From Porticoccus sp038143955 (GTDB lineage Bacteria > Pseudomonadota > Gammaproteobacteria > Pseudomonadales > Porticoccaceae), in NCBI GenBank assembly GCA_038143955.1, contig JAYQMT010000005.1, positions 496,001 to 560,000 on the forward strand: a DNA stretch of 64,000 bases, written 5' to 3'. Under the pieces are notes generated by a model. The model was not told the DNA's origin. It saw only the letters and a list, made by a program, of their open reading frames with translations, and did not search any database. Below, piece after piece: positions 47,448-57,461 of the stretch. How positions within the stretch are numbered: position 1 is the stretch's first letter; the number at the start of each line of letters is the position of its first letter. The translations under genes were made by a program, and so were the position numbers.

Positions 47448-48593
47448 TTAAACATTCCAAGTTTCTTCAATTACCCCTCCACCAAGGCATAAATTTTCTT
47501 GATAAAGCACAATAAATTGTCCGGGTGTCACTGCCCGTTGAGGGTCACTAAATTTTATTTGATACCCTTGTCTTTTTTTTATGACGCTGCACTTTTGATC
47601 GGTTTGTCTGTAACGATTTTTAGCGTTGCAAGATAACCCTTTGGCCAGCTTACCTGCAATTTCCTCAGAGATCCCATTTATCCAATGAATATCAGAAACT
47701 CTAAGTCTGTTTGAGAAAAGTAAAGGATTGTTTGTCCCTTGAGCAACGATCAGTACATTACGTAACAAATCCTTTTTTATGACATACCATGGGCTATTAT
47801 CTGACCCTTTAAGGCCTCCAATTCCCAATCCTTGCCTTTGTCCAAGTGTGTGGTACATTAATCCATTGTGGCTCCCAATAACATCGCCACTGGAGGATTC
47901 AATCTGTCCTGGCTGAGCGGGTAGATATTTTTTAAGAAAATTTTTAAACTTTCTTTCCCCGATGAAGCAGATACCAGTTGAATCTCTCTTCGACGCTGTT
48001 ATTAAGCCGTGTTCTTCTGCAATTTTTCTTACTTCAGTTTTGAGCATCTTGCCAACTGGAAATAATGTTTTTGAAAACGCTTTCTCATCCACAGCATGTA
48101 AGAAATAACTTTGATCTTTTGTATTATCAACTGCCTTAAGCAAGTATGTTTTACCCTCTTTTTCTGTTTTCTGGGCATAATGACCTGTAGCGATATAGTC
48201 TGCACCTAGTATTTGTGCATAATCCAAAAAGATTTTGAATTTAATTTCTCTGTTGCACAAAATATCAGGATTCGGAGTTCTTCCATTTTTATATTCATTC
48301 AAAAAATTTTCAAATACGTTATCCCAGTATTCATGTGCAAAGTTTGCCGTATGTAAAGGAATCTTTAATGCATCAGCAACAGATTTAGCATCTAGCATAT
48401 CTTGTTCAGCGGAACAATATTCTGATCCATCATCTTCGTCCCAGTTTTTCATAAAGAGACCTTCAACAGCGTAACCTTGTTGCTTGAGTAAAAGTGCTGC
48501 TACGGATGAATCAACGCCTCCTGACATACCAATAATAACTTTTAGTTCAGAGGTTTCTTCATTATCACTATTTTTTTTATTTTGGTGATCCAT
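47448..48593 (-). CDS. mnmA: tRNA-uridine 2-sulfurtransferase MnmA
   Basis: Thiolates U34 of tRNA-Lys, -Glu and -Gln using sulfur from the Tus relay. 381 aa. The PP-loop GMSGGVDSSVAALLLKQQGY, the first catalytic Cys in GRTPNPDILCNREIKF and the second in DSTGICFIGERKF are present. The C-terminal SDPQRAVTPGQFIVLY and GGGVIEE are typical. A 15-residue polar N-terminal extension precedes the PP-loop. Intact. Confidence 0.97.
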   Translation of the reverse strand: MDHQNKKNSDNEETSELKVIIGMSGGVDSSVAALLLKQQGYAVEGLFMKNWDEDDGSEYCSAEQDMLDAKSVADALKIPLHTANFAHEYWDNVFENFLNEYKNGRTPNPDILCNREIKFKIFLDYAQILGADYIATGHYAQKTEKEGKTYLLKAVDNTKDQSYFLHAVDEKAFSKTLFPVGKMLKTEVRKIAEEHGLITASKRDSTGICFIGERKFKNFLKKYLPAQPGQIESSSGDVIGSHNGLMYHTLGQRQGLGIGGLKGSDNSPWYVIKKDLLRNVLIVAQGTNNPLLFSNRLRVSDIHWINGISEEIAGKLAKGLSCNAKNRYRQTDQKCSVIKKRQGYQIKFSDPQRAVTPGQFIVLYQENLCLGGGVIEETWNV

Positions 48594-48661
48594 ATAGATG
48601 CAGATTTCTTAAGGTAATTTGTAGATAATAATATTTGAAGTAGTTTAATATTTTTGATTAC

Positions 48662-49228
48662 TCATGTTCTACTATTTTTTTGAGGTAAATTGACTTCCTC
48701 ATATCGATACTGTCCAGGCATAACATTTTTGAGCCTCCAAGGCCCAATACTAATTCTTATTAAGCGTAGGGTAGGGAAGCCAACACTAGCAGTCATTCTT
48801 CTTATTTGTCTGTTTTTACCTTCATATATACGAAGCTCTATCCAGCTTGTTGGTAGTTTTTTTCTAGTTCTAATTGACGGGTTTCTTTCCCAAAGTTTAG
48901 GTTCATTTATCTCTTTTGCTTTCGCTGGACGTGTAATACCATCTTTTAATAAAACACCAGTGGACAAGGCACTAATTGCTGACGAAGTTATTTGGCCCTC
49001 AACCTGGACAAGATAAGTTTTTCCTATTTTATATTTTGGATTTGTTATTTGCGTCTTAAGTGCACTGTCACTAGACAATAATAAAAGTCCTTCAGAATCA
49101 TGATCCAGTCTACCCATTGGATAAATATTAGGTATATTAAGATATCTTTTTAATCCGACATGTCCGTCGTGATCTAAAAACTGACTTAAAACACCATAGG
49201 GTTTATTAAAAACTATAAGATTAACCAT
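48662..49228 (-). CDS. rluE: 23S rRNA pseudouridine synthase, RluE-type
   Basis: Pseudouridine synthase of the RsuA/RluE branch; E. coli RluE modifies U2457 of 23S rRNA. The ATG at 49228 (MVNLIVFNKPYGVLSQF) is the likely start; the frame is open upstream to 49282 with hydrophobic, unrelated residues. About 188 aa, no S4 domain, as expected for RluE. The catalytic Asp is in MGRLDHDSEGLLLL; KTYLVQVEG and GKNRQIRRMTASVGFPTLRL are conserved. Intact. In Pseudomonas and E. coli icd lies between this area and clpS; it is absent here. Confidence 0.9.
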   Translation of the reverse strand: MVNLIVFNKPYGVLSQFLDHDGHVGLKRYLNIPNIYPMGRLDHDSEGLLLLSSDSALKTQITNPKYKIGKTYLVQVEGQITSSAISALSTGVLLKDGITRPAKAKEINEPKLWERNPSIRTRKKLPTSWIELRIYEGKNRQIRRMTASVGFPTLRLIRISIGPWRLKNVMPGQYRYEEVNLPQKNSRT

Positions 49229-49490
49229 TTTATTTACGATACTCCATAAAAAAGTTGTACAGCTTTGAAGGCTTATTATCACTATAATTTTAAAAAATTT
49301 GAAATATCTAAAAATATCTCTAATATTTACATTGCATTTTGATTACTTGGCCCAATATTATTTTAACAAGAAGATAATAATCGATGTATTGCTTGTCTCT
49401 GGTTCTAATGAATAAATTTGTGTAATAAAATCACTAAGAACATAATTTAAGGTTAAAGAAAAAGTTTCTTTTAAAAGTATTAATATTTGT

Positions 49491-49856
49491 ATGTGGGTAT
49501 TTTTGATGATCAGGTTTAGCGATAAAAATTCTGAAGATGACGAAGATTACACTGTTGGCGATACTGCATTATTAGAAGAAAAAAAACCAAAATTAAAGAA
49601 ACCACCACTATATAAAGTAATTATATTTAATGATGATTACACGCCTATGGAATTTGTAGTTATCCTCCTAAAACAGATCTTTTCTTTGAATTATGAGGCT
49701 GCGACAAGAATAATGTTAAAAGTACACACCGAGGGTAAGGCTGTATGCGCCGTATATGTTCGTGATATAGCTGAAACTAAGGCACAACAGGTAAGAGAGC
49801 TTGCTAGAGAAAACGAACATCCGCTAAGATGTGAAATTGAGCCTGTATGTGATTAA
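49491..49856 (+). CDS. clpS: ATP-dependent Clp protease adaptor ClpS
   Basis: N-recognin that hands N-end-rule substrates to ClpAP. 121 aa from ATG 49491; an in-frame ATG at 49506 (MIRFSDKNSEDDED) is an alternative, and neither has a strong ribosome site. The core YKVIIFNDDYTPMEFVVILL binds the N-degron; IMLKVHTEGKAVCAVYVRDIAETKA is the ClpA-contact region. Immediately upstream of clpA and in the same window as both leucyl-transferase genes aat and ate that create its substrates. Intact. Confidence 0.95.
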   Translation: MWVFLMIRFSDKNSEDDEDYTVGDTALLEEKKPKLKKPPLYKVIIFNDDYTPMEFVVILLKQIFSLNYEAATRIMLKVHTEGKAVCAVYVRDIAETKAQQVRELARENEHPLRCEIEPVCD

Positions 49857-49877
49857 TCAAACAAGGACTGGATATAT

Positions 49878-52151
49878 ATGTTGAGTAAAGAACTAGAGCT
49901 AACTCTTAATGATGCTTACAAGGTTGCTGCTGAAAAACGACACGAGTTTATGACTGTGGAGCATTTATTTTTGGCACTTCTTGAAAATGAGTCAGCTGTC
50001 AGTATTTTAAAATCTTGTGGTGCAGACACTGAAATGCTAAAAAAAGATCTAGAGGATTTTATTGATTCTACTCCCCTTATTGAGCCTGAAAGTGAAGATC
50101 AGTCTGTAAAGCCAACACTTGGCTTCCAAAGGGTTTTGCAGAGGGCAGTTTTTCACGTACAGTCTTCAGGCAATAAAGAAGTTCAAGGTTGCAATGTTCT
50201 TGTTGCAATATTTAGTGAACAAGAGAGTCAATCAGTTTATTTTCTTCGTGCTCAAAGCATAAATAGAATTGATGTGGTTAATATTATATCTCATGGTACA
50301 ACCGGATACGCAGATGAGTCTGAAGAAATTTTAGATGAAGGTAATGACCAAGATGAAACATCTAAATCTAAGAGGACTAAGAAACTAAGCTTGCTTGATC
50401 AATTTACTACTAACTTAAATATTGAAGCAGAACAGGGGAATATAGATCCTTTGATAGGTCGTAGTCACGAAATTCAAAGGGTTTCCCAAATATTAGCCCG
50501 ACGTCGAAAAAATAACCCTCTGCTTGTTGGAGAGGCAGGTGTTGGAAAAACTGCTATTGCTGAAGGTTTAGCAAAAATGATAGTTGACGGTAAAGCAGCA
50601 AATGTACTCTCTGAATCTATAGTTTATTCCCTTGATGTAGGAGACCTGCTTGCCGGTACAAAGTACAGGGGAGACTTTGAAAAACGGTTCAAAGGTATTT
50701 TAGCTGAGTTAAAAGCAAAAAATAAAGCTATTCTGTTTATAGATGAAATACATACTATAATTGGAGCTGGAGCAACTTCCGGTGGCGTGATGGACGCCTC
50801 TAATTTGTTGAAACCTATTCTCACTTCTGGCCATATTCGTTGTATAGGTTCTACGACTTATCAAGAATATAGAGGAGTCTTTGAGAAGGACAGGGCACTA
50901 TCAAGACGCTTTCAAAAAATAGATGTACCAGAACCATCTAATGAAGAAACTATAGAAATTCTTAAGGGCTTAAAATCTAGATTCGAAGAACACCATAACC
51001 TACGTTTTTCACAGTCTGCTTTGAAATCAGCAGTGAACCTTTCATCAAAGCATATAACTGACAGATATCTGCCTGATAAAGCTATTGATGTCATAGATGA
51101 AGCCGGTGCACATCAACAGCTACTAACTTCATCAAAACGAAAAAAACTTATTGGGGTTTCAGATATCGAAAGTATTGTTGCAAAGATCGCAAGAATACCA
51201 GCCAAAAGTATATCTTCTTCGGATATGATGCAGTTAGAAAATTTAGAAGAAAATTTAAAGATGGTTGTTTTTGGCCAGAATCAAGCTATATCTGCAATAG
51301 CTAGCTCAATAAAACTTTCACGTGCAGGGTTAAGAGATTCAGGTAAACCTATAGGATCATTCTTATTTGCCGGGCCTACTGGAGTTGGTAAAACAGAGCT
51401 ATCTAAACAGCTATCAGAAATAATGGGCATCAAAATGTTAAGGTTTGATATGTCCGAATATATGGAGAGGCATACTGTTTCTCGCTTAATTGGAGCTCCA
51501 CCTGGTTACGTAGGTTTTGATCAAGGGGGTCTTTTAACAGATGCCGTCACTAAAAACCCTTATGCAGTGATCCTGCTTGACGAAATCGAAAAAGCACATC
51601 CAGAGGTCTTTAATTTGTTGTTGCAAGTGATGGATCACGGTGCATTAACGGATAATAATGGACGTAAGGCTGATTTTAGAAATATCATATTAATTATGAC
51701 TACTAATGCTGGTTCTTTTGAAATGAGTCGTTCTTCCATGGGATTTGCAAAACAGGACCATAAAACTGATGGAATGGAAGCCATAAAAAATCTATTCACA
51801 CCTGAATTTCGTAATCGTCTTGATGGCATCATACAATTTAATCCATTGGGAATGGATGTTATAAATACCGTAGTTGATAAATTTTTATGCCAATTGCAAC
51901 AACAGCTTGACGAAAAACGTGTGGTTCTTGAAGTCGACAATGAGGCTCAAGAGTGGCTAGCCATCAATGGTTATGATGAAAAGATGGGTGCAAGGCCAAT
52001 GCAGAGACTCATTCTTGAGAAAATTAGAAAACCACTGTCGGAACAAGTCCTATTTGGAGGGCTTGCTAATGGTGGTACTATAAGAGTGTTTGTAGAAAAT
52101 AATGAGATTAAGACTGAAATTATAAAGGAAAGTGAAACTGCTGCTTTGTAA
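49878..52151 (+). CDS. clpA: ATP-dependent Clp protease ATP-binding subunit ClpA
   Basis: Hexameric AAA+ unfoldase partner of ClpP. 757 aa. N-terminal double Clp repeat (HEFMTVEHLFLALLEN), first AAA module with Walker A GEAGVGKTAIAEGLA and Walker B ILFIDEIHTI, second module with GPTGVGKTELSKQL and VILLDEIEKAHPEVFN, sensor-2 GARPMQRLI near the end. Intact, 21 bp after clpS. Its last 32 bp are overlapped on the other strand by the infA frame as written. Confidence 0.98.
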   Translation: MLSKELELTLNDAYKVAAEKRHEFMTVEHLFLALLENESAVSILKSCGADTEMLKKDLEDFIDSTPLIEPESEDQSVKPTLGFQRVLQRAVFHVQSSGNKEVQGCNVLVAIFSEQESQSVYFLRAQSINRIDVVNIISHGTTGYADESEEILDEGNDQDETSKSKRTKKLSLLDQFTTNLNIEAEQGNIDPLIGRSHEIQRVSQILARRRKNNPLLVGEAGVGKTAIAEGLAKMIVDGKAANVLSESIVYSLDVGDLLAGTKYRGDFEKRFKGILAELKAKNKAILFIDEIHTIIGAGATSGGVMDASNLLKPILTSGHIRCIGSTTYQEYRGVFEKDRALSRRFQKIDVPEPSNEETIEILKGLKSRFEEHHNLRFSQSALKSAVNLSSKHITDRYLPDKAIDVIDEAGAHQQLLTSSKRKKLIGVSDIESIVAKIARIPAKSISSSDMMQLENLEENLKMVVFGQNQAISAIASSIKLSRAGLRDSGKPIGSFLFAGPTGVGKTELSKQLSEIMGIKMLRFDMSEYMERHTVSRLIGAPPGYVGFDQGGLLTDAVTKNPYAVILLDEIEKAHPEVFNLLLQVMDHGALTDNNGRKADFRNIILIMTTNAGSFEMSRSSMGFAKQDHKTDGMEAIKNLFTPEFRNRLDGIIQFNPLGMDVINTVVDKFLCQLQQQLDEKRVVLEVDNEAQEWLAINGYDEKMGARPMQRLILEKIRKPLSEQVLFGGLANGGTIRVFVENNEIKTEIIKESETAAL

Positions 52152-52377
52152 TACTAATATATCTCGCTCTGTAAGTTATTCGCCCCTTTGATAAATCATA
52201 GGGGCTCAATTCAACTCTTACTGAATCCCCAGTCAAAATGCGTATATAATTTTTACGCATCTTACCTGATATATGCGCAAGCACCACATGATCATTTTCT
52301 AATTTTACTCGGAAAGTTGTATTCGGAAGTGTGTCTATTACTTCACCTTCCATTTCTATCTGTTCTTCTTTGGGCAT
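52120..52377 (-). CDS. infA: Translation initiation factor IF-1, with C-terminal extension
   Basis: Essential OB-fold factor occupying the ribosomal A site during initiation. Residues 1-72 (MPKEEQIEMEGEVIDTLPN to GRITYRAR) match the whole of a normal IF-1. The usual stop after YRAR is replaced by TAT, and the frame continues 13 residues (YISITKQQFHFPL) to 52120, into the 3' end of clpA. Either a stop-losing substitution (TAA to TAT, real or technical) or a lineage-specific tail. Start ATG 52377 is conserved. Confidence 0.95.
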   Translation of the reverse strand: MPKEEQIEMEGEVIDTLPNTTFRVKLENDHVVLAHISGKMRKNYIRILTGDSVRVELSPYDLSKGRITYRARYISITKQQFHFPL

Positions 52378-52445
52378 AATTCACTCTAGTTATAAATTTA
52401 CAATACTACTAATTCAGCCGCATTCTGCCTGAATTATACATAAAG

Positions 52446-53201
52446 TCAATCAAGCAATACCCATTGCCTGTCTTTAAGTATCTCTAGAGGACGATAATTT
52501 GATTTATAAGCCATTTTAGGACTATTTTTTATCCAGTATCCTAAGTATAGATATGATAAACCCATTTCTTCAGCTAAGTTAATTTGGGACAAAATAGAAA
52601 ACGTTCCCAAGCTTCTATATTTGTGTTTAGATTCTGTGGAGTAGTAGCTATATATAGCTGACAGCCCATCTTCCAGATAATCAACTACACCAGCAGAAAT
52701 TAACTCTCCATCATCTCTTATTTCAAGCATTTGAGTATACTCGCGAAGATTTCCAATAAAATCTTTGAATTGTGATAGATTAGGTGGATACATGTCTCCA
52801 TCAGCATGCCTCGTACTTATATAGTTTTTATAGAGCGGATAATGCTCCTGTTCATCTATAGCTGATACAGCTTCAACAGTTAATCCTTCATTACGTTTTA
52901 AACAACGCTTGTGCTGCCTACTTAATTTAAATGAGCCAACTTTTACCCTTGCTGATATACATGCATCACATGATTTGCATCTCGGAGAGTAAAAATATTG
53001 ACCACTTCGTCTAAATCCCATATCAGATAACTGTGAATATGTTTGCGAATTAATCTCAATGTGTGAAATAACTTCTAGATTAGGATCAGCAGAAGCAACA
53101 AAAGCAGTCGTTGCCTCCTTACCAGGTAAATAGCTACAGGGATGTGGGTTTGTTAAGAAAACCCTTATTCGCCTGAAATCAGGTGCGACATCTCGGGACA
53201 T
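52446..53201 (-). CDS. bpt: Aspartate/glutamate leucyltransferase (Bpt/Ate)
   Basis: Transfers Leu from Leu-tRNA to proteins with N-terminal Asp or Glu, creating N-degrons for ClpS-ClpAP. 251 aa. The N-terminal cysteines in SPRCKSCDACISARV and the preceding CSYLPGKEA are characteristic, as are QHKRCLKRNEGL, AIYSYYSTESKHKYRSLGTF and YLYLGYWIKNSPKMAYKSNYRP. 43 bp after the repaired end of aat on the same strand. Intact. Confidence 0.95.
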   Translation of the reverse strand: MSRDVAPDFRRIRVFLTNPHPCSYLPGKEATTAFVASADPNLEVISHIEINSQTYSQLSDMGFRRSGQYFYSPRCKSCDACISARVKVGSFKLSRQHKRCLKRNEGLTVEAVSAIDEQEHYPLYKNYISTRHADGDMYPPNLSQFKDFIGNLREYTQMLEIRDDGELISAGVVDYLEDGLSAIYSYYSTESKHKYRSLGTFSILSQINLAEEMGLSYLYLGYWIKNSPKMAYKSNYRPLEILKDRQWVLLD

Positions 53202-53243
53202 AATAGTAATTCTTTATTCGTTAAGTTTTCCGTTAAAAGATCT

Positions 53244-53953
53244 CTAGACTAGTTCATATTTCCAATCGATAGGCCAAAAATTTGGTTTATTTCCCAATTT
53301 TTTTAATTCTATTAAAAAACTTCTCTTGATATATTTCTACTTCCCATTGAGGATAAATGGTCATTTTCAATTTGGCAGTCAATTAACCCATTTTTGGTGT
53401 ATTTTCTCATTAATAAGGCTAATTGAACTAACGCCACTTTAGAGGCATTCGATTTTAAGCTGAACATAGACTCTCCGCAAAAAACATCACCAAGAGAAAT
53501 ACCGTATAAGCCCCCAACTAAATCATTATCAAACCAAACTTCTAAAGAGTGTGCATGACCGGAGTTATGAAGATCAATATAAGAGTGCTGCATGTTAGTA
53601 TTTATCCAAGTACCTTGACCTTTATTTTTGCGAAGATTTGCACAATATTCTATTACAGTTTCGAATTCAGTATCAATCCTTATTTCCCAGGGCTGAGTTC
53701 TGATAGATTTTTTTAGAGAATGAGATATATTTATTTCCTTTGGGTATATTACAGACCTCGGATTTGGTGACCACCAGAGTATTGGTTGATCCTGCTCGTT
53801 ATACCAAGGAAAAATTCCTTTTCGGTATGCTTTCAGTAGTGTCTCAGGGTTCAAATTTCCCATACATGCTAAAAGTCCATTTGGCTCTTTAAGAGCTGTA
53901 TTTGGATCTGGGAAAAGAATATTCTTATCTTGGAGGTGTGGTATATTGACCAT
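53244..53953 (-). CDS. aat: Leucyl/phenylalanyl-tRNA--protein transferase (one frameshift)
   Basis: Adds Leu or Phe to proteins with N-terminal Lys or Arg. The frame as written stops at 53312 (213 aa, ending SREVF). One more T in the six T's near 53314-53319 continues it as SREVFLIELKKLGNK to a stop at 53244, giving 236 aa, the normal length. Core motifs: GLLACMGNLNPETLLKAYRKG, GIFPWYNEQDQPILWWSPNPR, GTWINTNMQHSYIDLHNSGH, GGLYGISLGDVFCGESMFS. Starts 7 bp after trxB stop. Frameshift likely technical. Confidence 0.94.
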
Positions 53954-53960
53954 TTAAAAT

Positions 53961-54911
53961 TTATGCTAAGTCGTCGAGATATTTTTCTGCATCTAATGCC
54001 GCCATGCAGCCAGAGCCAGCAGACGATATTGCTTGTCGATAAACATGGTCAGCTACATCTCCCGCAGCAAAAACTCCATCGATACTAACTCCAGTAGCAT
54101 TTCCATCTAAGCCACCATTAACAGTAATATACCCATTTTTCATAGCCAATTGATCTTTAAAGATATCTGTATTAGGTTTGTGGCCAATAGCAATGAAAAC
54201 TCCACTTACTTCGTGATCTATTGTAGAGCTATCGATTGTGCTTTTTAAAGAGAGACTTGTAACTCCTGACTCATCGCCACATATTTCCTCAAGAGTATGG
54301 TTCCATAATATTTTAACATTACCGTTTTCAGCTCTTTCTAGTAGCTTATCGATTAGTATTTTTTCAGATCTCAGTGAATCCCTTCTATGAACAAGAGTGA
54401 CCTCACTACAAATATTTGATAAATATAGAGCTTCCTCTACAGCTGTATTACCGCCACCTATGACAGCTACCTTTTTTCCTCTATAAAAAAAACCATCGCA
54501 GGTTGCACAAGCACTAACACCTTTGCCCATAAAGGCTTCTTCAGAAGCCAGCCCGAGATACTGTGCTGATGCACCAGTGCTAATTATCAAAGCATCACAG
54601 GTGTATTTCTTATCACCGTTTAGAAGAAAAGGCTTTTTACTTAAATCTACACTTTCTATATAGTCAAATATGATTTTTGTATCAAATTTCTCAGCATGTT
54701 CTTGCATTCTCATCATGAGATCTGGACCCTGAAGATCATGAGGATCACCAGGCCAATTATCAACATCTGTTGTGGTGGTAAGCTGTCCTCCCTGTTGTAT
54801 GCCAGTAATAATGACTGGATCAAGGTTTGCTCTTGCTGCATAAATTGCAGCAGTGTAACCGGCAGGTCCGGAGCCAAGAATAATTAATTTGTGATGTTGT
54901 GTATCTGACAT
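53961..54911 (-). CDS. trxB: Thioredoxin reductase
   Basis: FAD enzyme reducing thioredoxin with NADPH. 316 aa. FAD site LGSGPAGYTAAIYAARANL, redox-active CATC in SACATCDGFFYRGK, NADPH site GGGNTAVEEALYLS followed by VHRRDSLRSEKI, and GVFAAGDVADHVYRQAISSAGSGCMAALDAEKYL at the C-terminus. Provides reductant for Bcp and for CysH in this window. First gene of the minus-strand trxB-aat-ate-infA set; divergent from ftsK. Intact. Confidence 0.98.
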   Translation of the reverse strand: MSDTQHHKLIILGSGPAGYTAAIYAARANLDPVIITGIQQGGQLTTTTDVDNWPGDPHDLQGPDLMMRMQEHAEKFDTKIIFDYIESVDLSKKPFLLNGDKKYTCDALIISTGASAQYLGLASEEAFMGKGVSACATCDGFFYRGKKVAVIGGGNTAVEEALYLSNICSEVTLVHRRDSLRSEKILIDKLLERAENGNVKILWNHTLEEICGDESGVTSLSLKSTIDSSTIDHEVSGVFIAIGHKPNTDIFKDQLAMKNGYITVNGGLDGNATGVSIDGVFAAGDVADHVYRQAISSAGSGCMAALDAEKYLDDLA

Positions 54912-54921
54912 TTTTTTAACC

Positions 54922-54945
54922 CTATATCCTCTATATCCTATATCC
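54922..54945. repeat. Short tandem CTATATCC repeat upstream of trxB
   Basis: CTATATC occurs at 54922, 54931 and 54938 (spacings 9 and 7 bp), and a fourth, changed copy (CTAAAT) follows. Read in the trxB direction it is a series of AGGATAT units ending about 10 bp before the ATG at 54911, so each unit resembles a Shine-Dalgarno site. May arise by slippage. Confidence 0.5.
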
Positions 54946-55104
54946 TAAATTCTATAATAATAAAAATACACATGTAGTAACAGAAGAAATTTATTATTAA
55001 GTCCATAAATTTAGCTTATAGTATAATCTTGTTAAAGAGACTATAGCATTTCGGTCTACTGTGTTTACAATAGAATCCATATTGAGGCTAATCATGGTGG
55101 TGTT

Positions 55105-57459
55105 TTGAGTAAAGAAAAAAAAAATTCGCAAATCTTTATCAGAAAAAAATGATCAATTGAGGCCCTCTAAAGTTAGCTTTATTCTTAAAGAGGGATCACT
55201 TATTGGCTGGTTAGTTATTTGTGCGTACCTTTTTATTGCCTTAATAACACATTCAACTGATGATCCTGGGTGGTCTCATGCTGGGAATGTTGTATATATA
55301 AAAAATGCAGGCGGATTATTTGGTGCCTGGATATCAGATATTTTGTTTTCTTTCCTTGGCTACGTAGCCTTTTTATTACCGGTTTTACTAGCTTTAAGAG
55401 CATGGAATGTTTTTAGGACTCGTCGTGATAATGAGACCAGTATTGATAGCCTAGTTTTCACTCTTCGTATATTAGGATTAGTGATGGTATTAGTCAGTGC
55501 CACCTCACTAGCTTCAATTTATTACACGGAACCAATAGCCTCCTTACCCTTTGGCGTTGGAGGTATTCTTGGCTCCTCAGTTCAAAGCGCAGCCTTAGTA
55601 GCCTTCAACAATGTTGGCAGTACATTGATTCTAGTTGCTGTTTTTTTGTTTGGTTTAACAGTATTCACTGATTTATCTTGGTTGGGTTTAATTGAAACTA
55701 TAGGTAAAACAGTATCTAAATTGAATGACTATATTGCTTGTCGGCTAGAGGCGCGAGCTGCAAAAAAAAACGAAGCCAACCAAGCTCTGCTTGCCCAAAA
55801 ACATCGTAAAGAAGCCCAAGAAAATCAGGCAAAGAGGGAAGTGACTAGGCAACCACTGAGTATACAGCACCCCCTTCAAAAGCCATCAACTAGTGAGCGC
55901 GTTGAAAAAGAAAAACAAATATCTTTTTTTCCAGACTCAAATCTAACAGTGTTACCAGCTTTAGGTTTATTAGATCAAGCTAGCGCTGATATCAGTAAAG
56001 CTTTTCGAAAGAGTCTTTACAGGCAATGTCAAAGCAATTGGAGCTAAAATTACAAGATTTCGGTATTAGCGCCGAGGTGATAGAGGTTTTACCGGGACCA
56101 GTTGTTACATGCTTTGAAATACAACCAGCGGCGGGTATTAAGGCTAGCAGAATAAGTGCTCTTTCTAGAGATTTAGCAAGATCCTTAGCAGTAGTTAGCG
56201 TAAGAGTAGTTGAAGTAATCCCTGGAAAATCTTATGTAGGAATTGAAATTCCGAATGAACATAGAGAGATGGTGAGACTCAGCGAAGTTCTATCGTCGGT
56301 AGTTTACGAGGAAGCTAAGTCACCGTTAACTCTGGCTCTTGGCAATGATATATCAGGTCAACCAATATGTGCTGATCTAGCAAAAATGCCACACTTGCTT
56401 GTGGCAGGAACAACTGGTTCAGGAAAATCAGTTGGAATTAATTCAATGTTGTTAAGTTTATTATATAAATCAACTCCACAGGACGTAAGGCTAATATTAA
56501 TTGATCCAAAAATGTTGGAACTATCGGTCTACGATGATATACCACATTTATTAACGCCAGTCGTGACAGATATGAAAGACGCAGCAAGTAGTCTTAGGTG
56601 GTGCGTGGGTGAAATGGAGCGCCGCTATAAACTAATGTCAGCTCTAGGGGTTAGAAATCTCGCTGGATATAACAAAAAAGTTACCGATGCAATTACATCA
56701 GGGAAGCCATTACTTGATCCTTTATGGAATCAAGATGAATTTCTCATCGATGAGAATAACGCCCCGTCTGAATTAAAAAAATTACCGTATATTGTAGTAG
56801 TCATTGATGAGTTTGCCGATATGATGATGATAGTAGGCAAAAAAGTCGAACAGCTTATAGCCCGTATTGCACAAAAAGCTAGAGCAGCAGGAATACACTT
56901 AGTGCTTGCAACACAGAGACCTTCTGTAGATGTTATAACTGGTTTAATCAAAGCTAATGTACCAAGTCGTATTGCATTTCAAGTTTCTTCAAAAATTGAC
57001 TCGAGAACTATATTGGACCAAGGTGGCGCAGAGTCTTTATTGGGTCATGGAGATTTACTTTATCTACCGCCTGGAACTAGTGTTCCAATTCGAGTTCATG
57101 GAGCCTTTGTTGACGATCACGAAGTGCATAAGGTTGTAGCTGATTGGAAAAACAGAGGCACACCAGAATATTTAGAAGATATAACAAGTGAGATTGTTAC
57201 TAACAACATTCCGGTTCCTGGATATAGCAACGATTCATCTGATTCTAATAATCAAGAATCAGATGCACTATATGATGAAGCTGTAGCTTTTGTTCTTGAA
57301 ACTCGCAAGGCTTCAATTTCATCGGTGCAACGAAAACTGAGAATTGGTTATAATAGAGCTGCCAGGCTTGTAGAACAGATGGAAGCCTCTGGTGTTGTGA
57401 GTGAGATGGGGTTAAATGGTAACAGAGATGTTTTAGCCCCAGCTGCGCCAAGAGATTAG
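55105..57459 (+). CDS. ftsK: DNA translocase FtsK (two frameshifts)
   Basis: Septal DNA pump that coordinates chromosome dimer resolution with division. I start it at TTG 55105 (MSKEKK after removing one A from the ten A's at 55115-55124); the uncorrected alternative is TTG 55157. A second break near 55999-56004 is mended by one more T, giving AFSKESLQAMSKQLELKLQ. About 784 aa. Four N-terminal transmembrane helices, a linker rich in Gln/Lys/Glu, RecA-like motor with Walker A GTTGSGKSVGINSML and Walker B VVVIDEFADMMM, and the winged-helix gamma domain (ASISSVQRKLRIGYNRAARLV) that reads KOPS sites. lolA starts 2 bp after. Confidence 0.94.
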
Positions 57460-57461
57460 TT

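Noticed and set aside
49455..49471. AAAGAAA/TTTCTTT inverted repeat before clpS as a regulator site
   Set aside because: It is a simple A/T-rich purine-pyrimidine repeat with a 3-bp gap, easily formed by chance in this composition.
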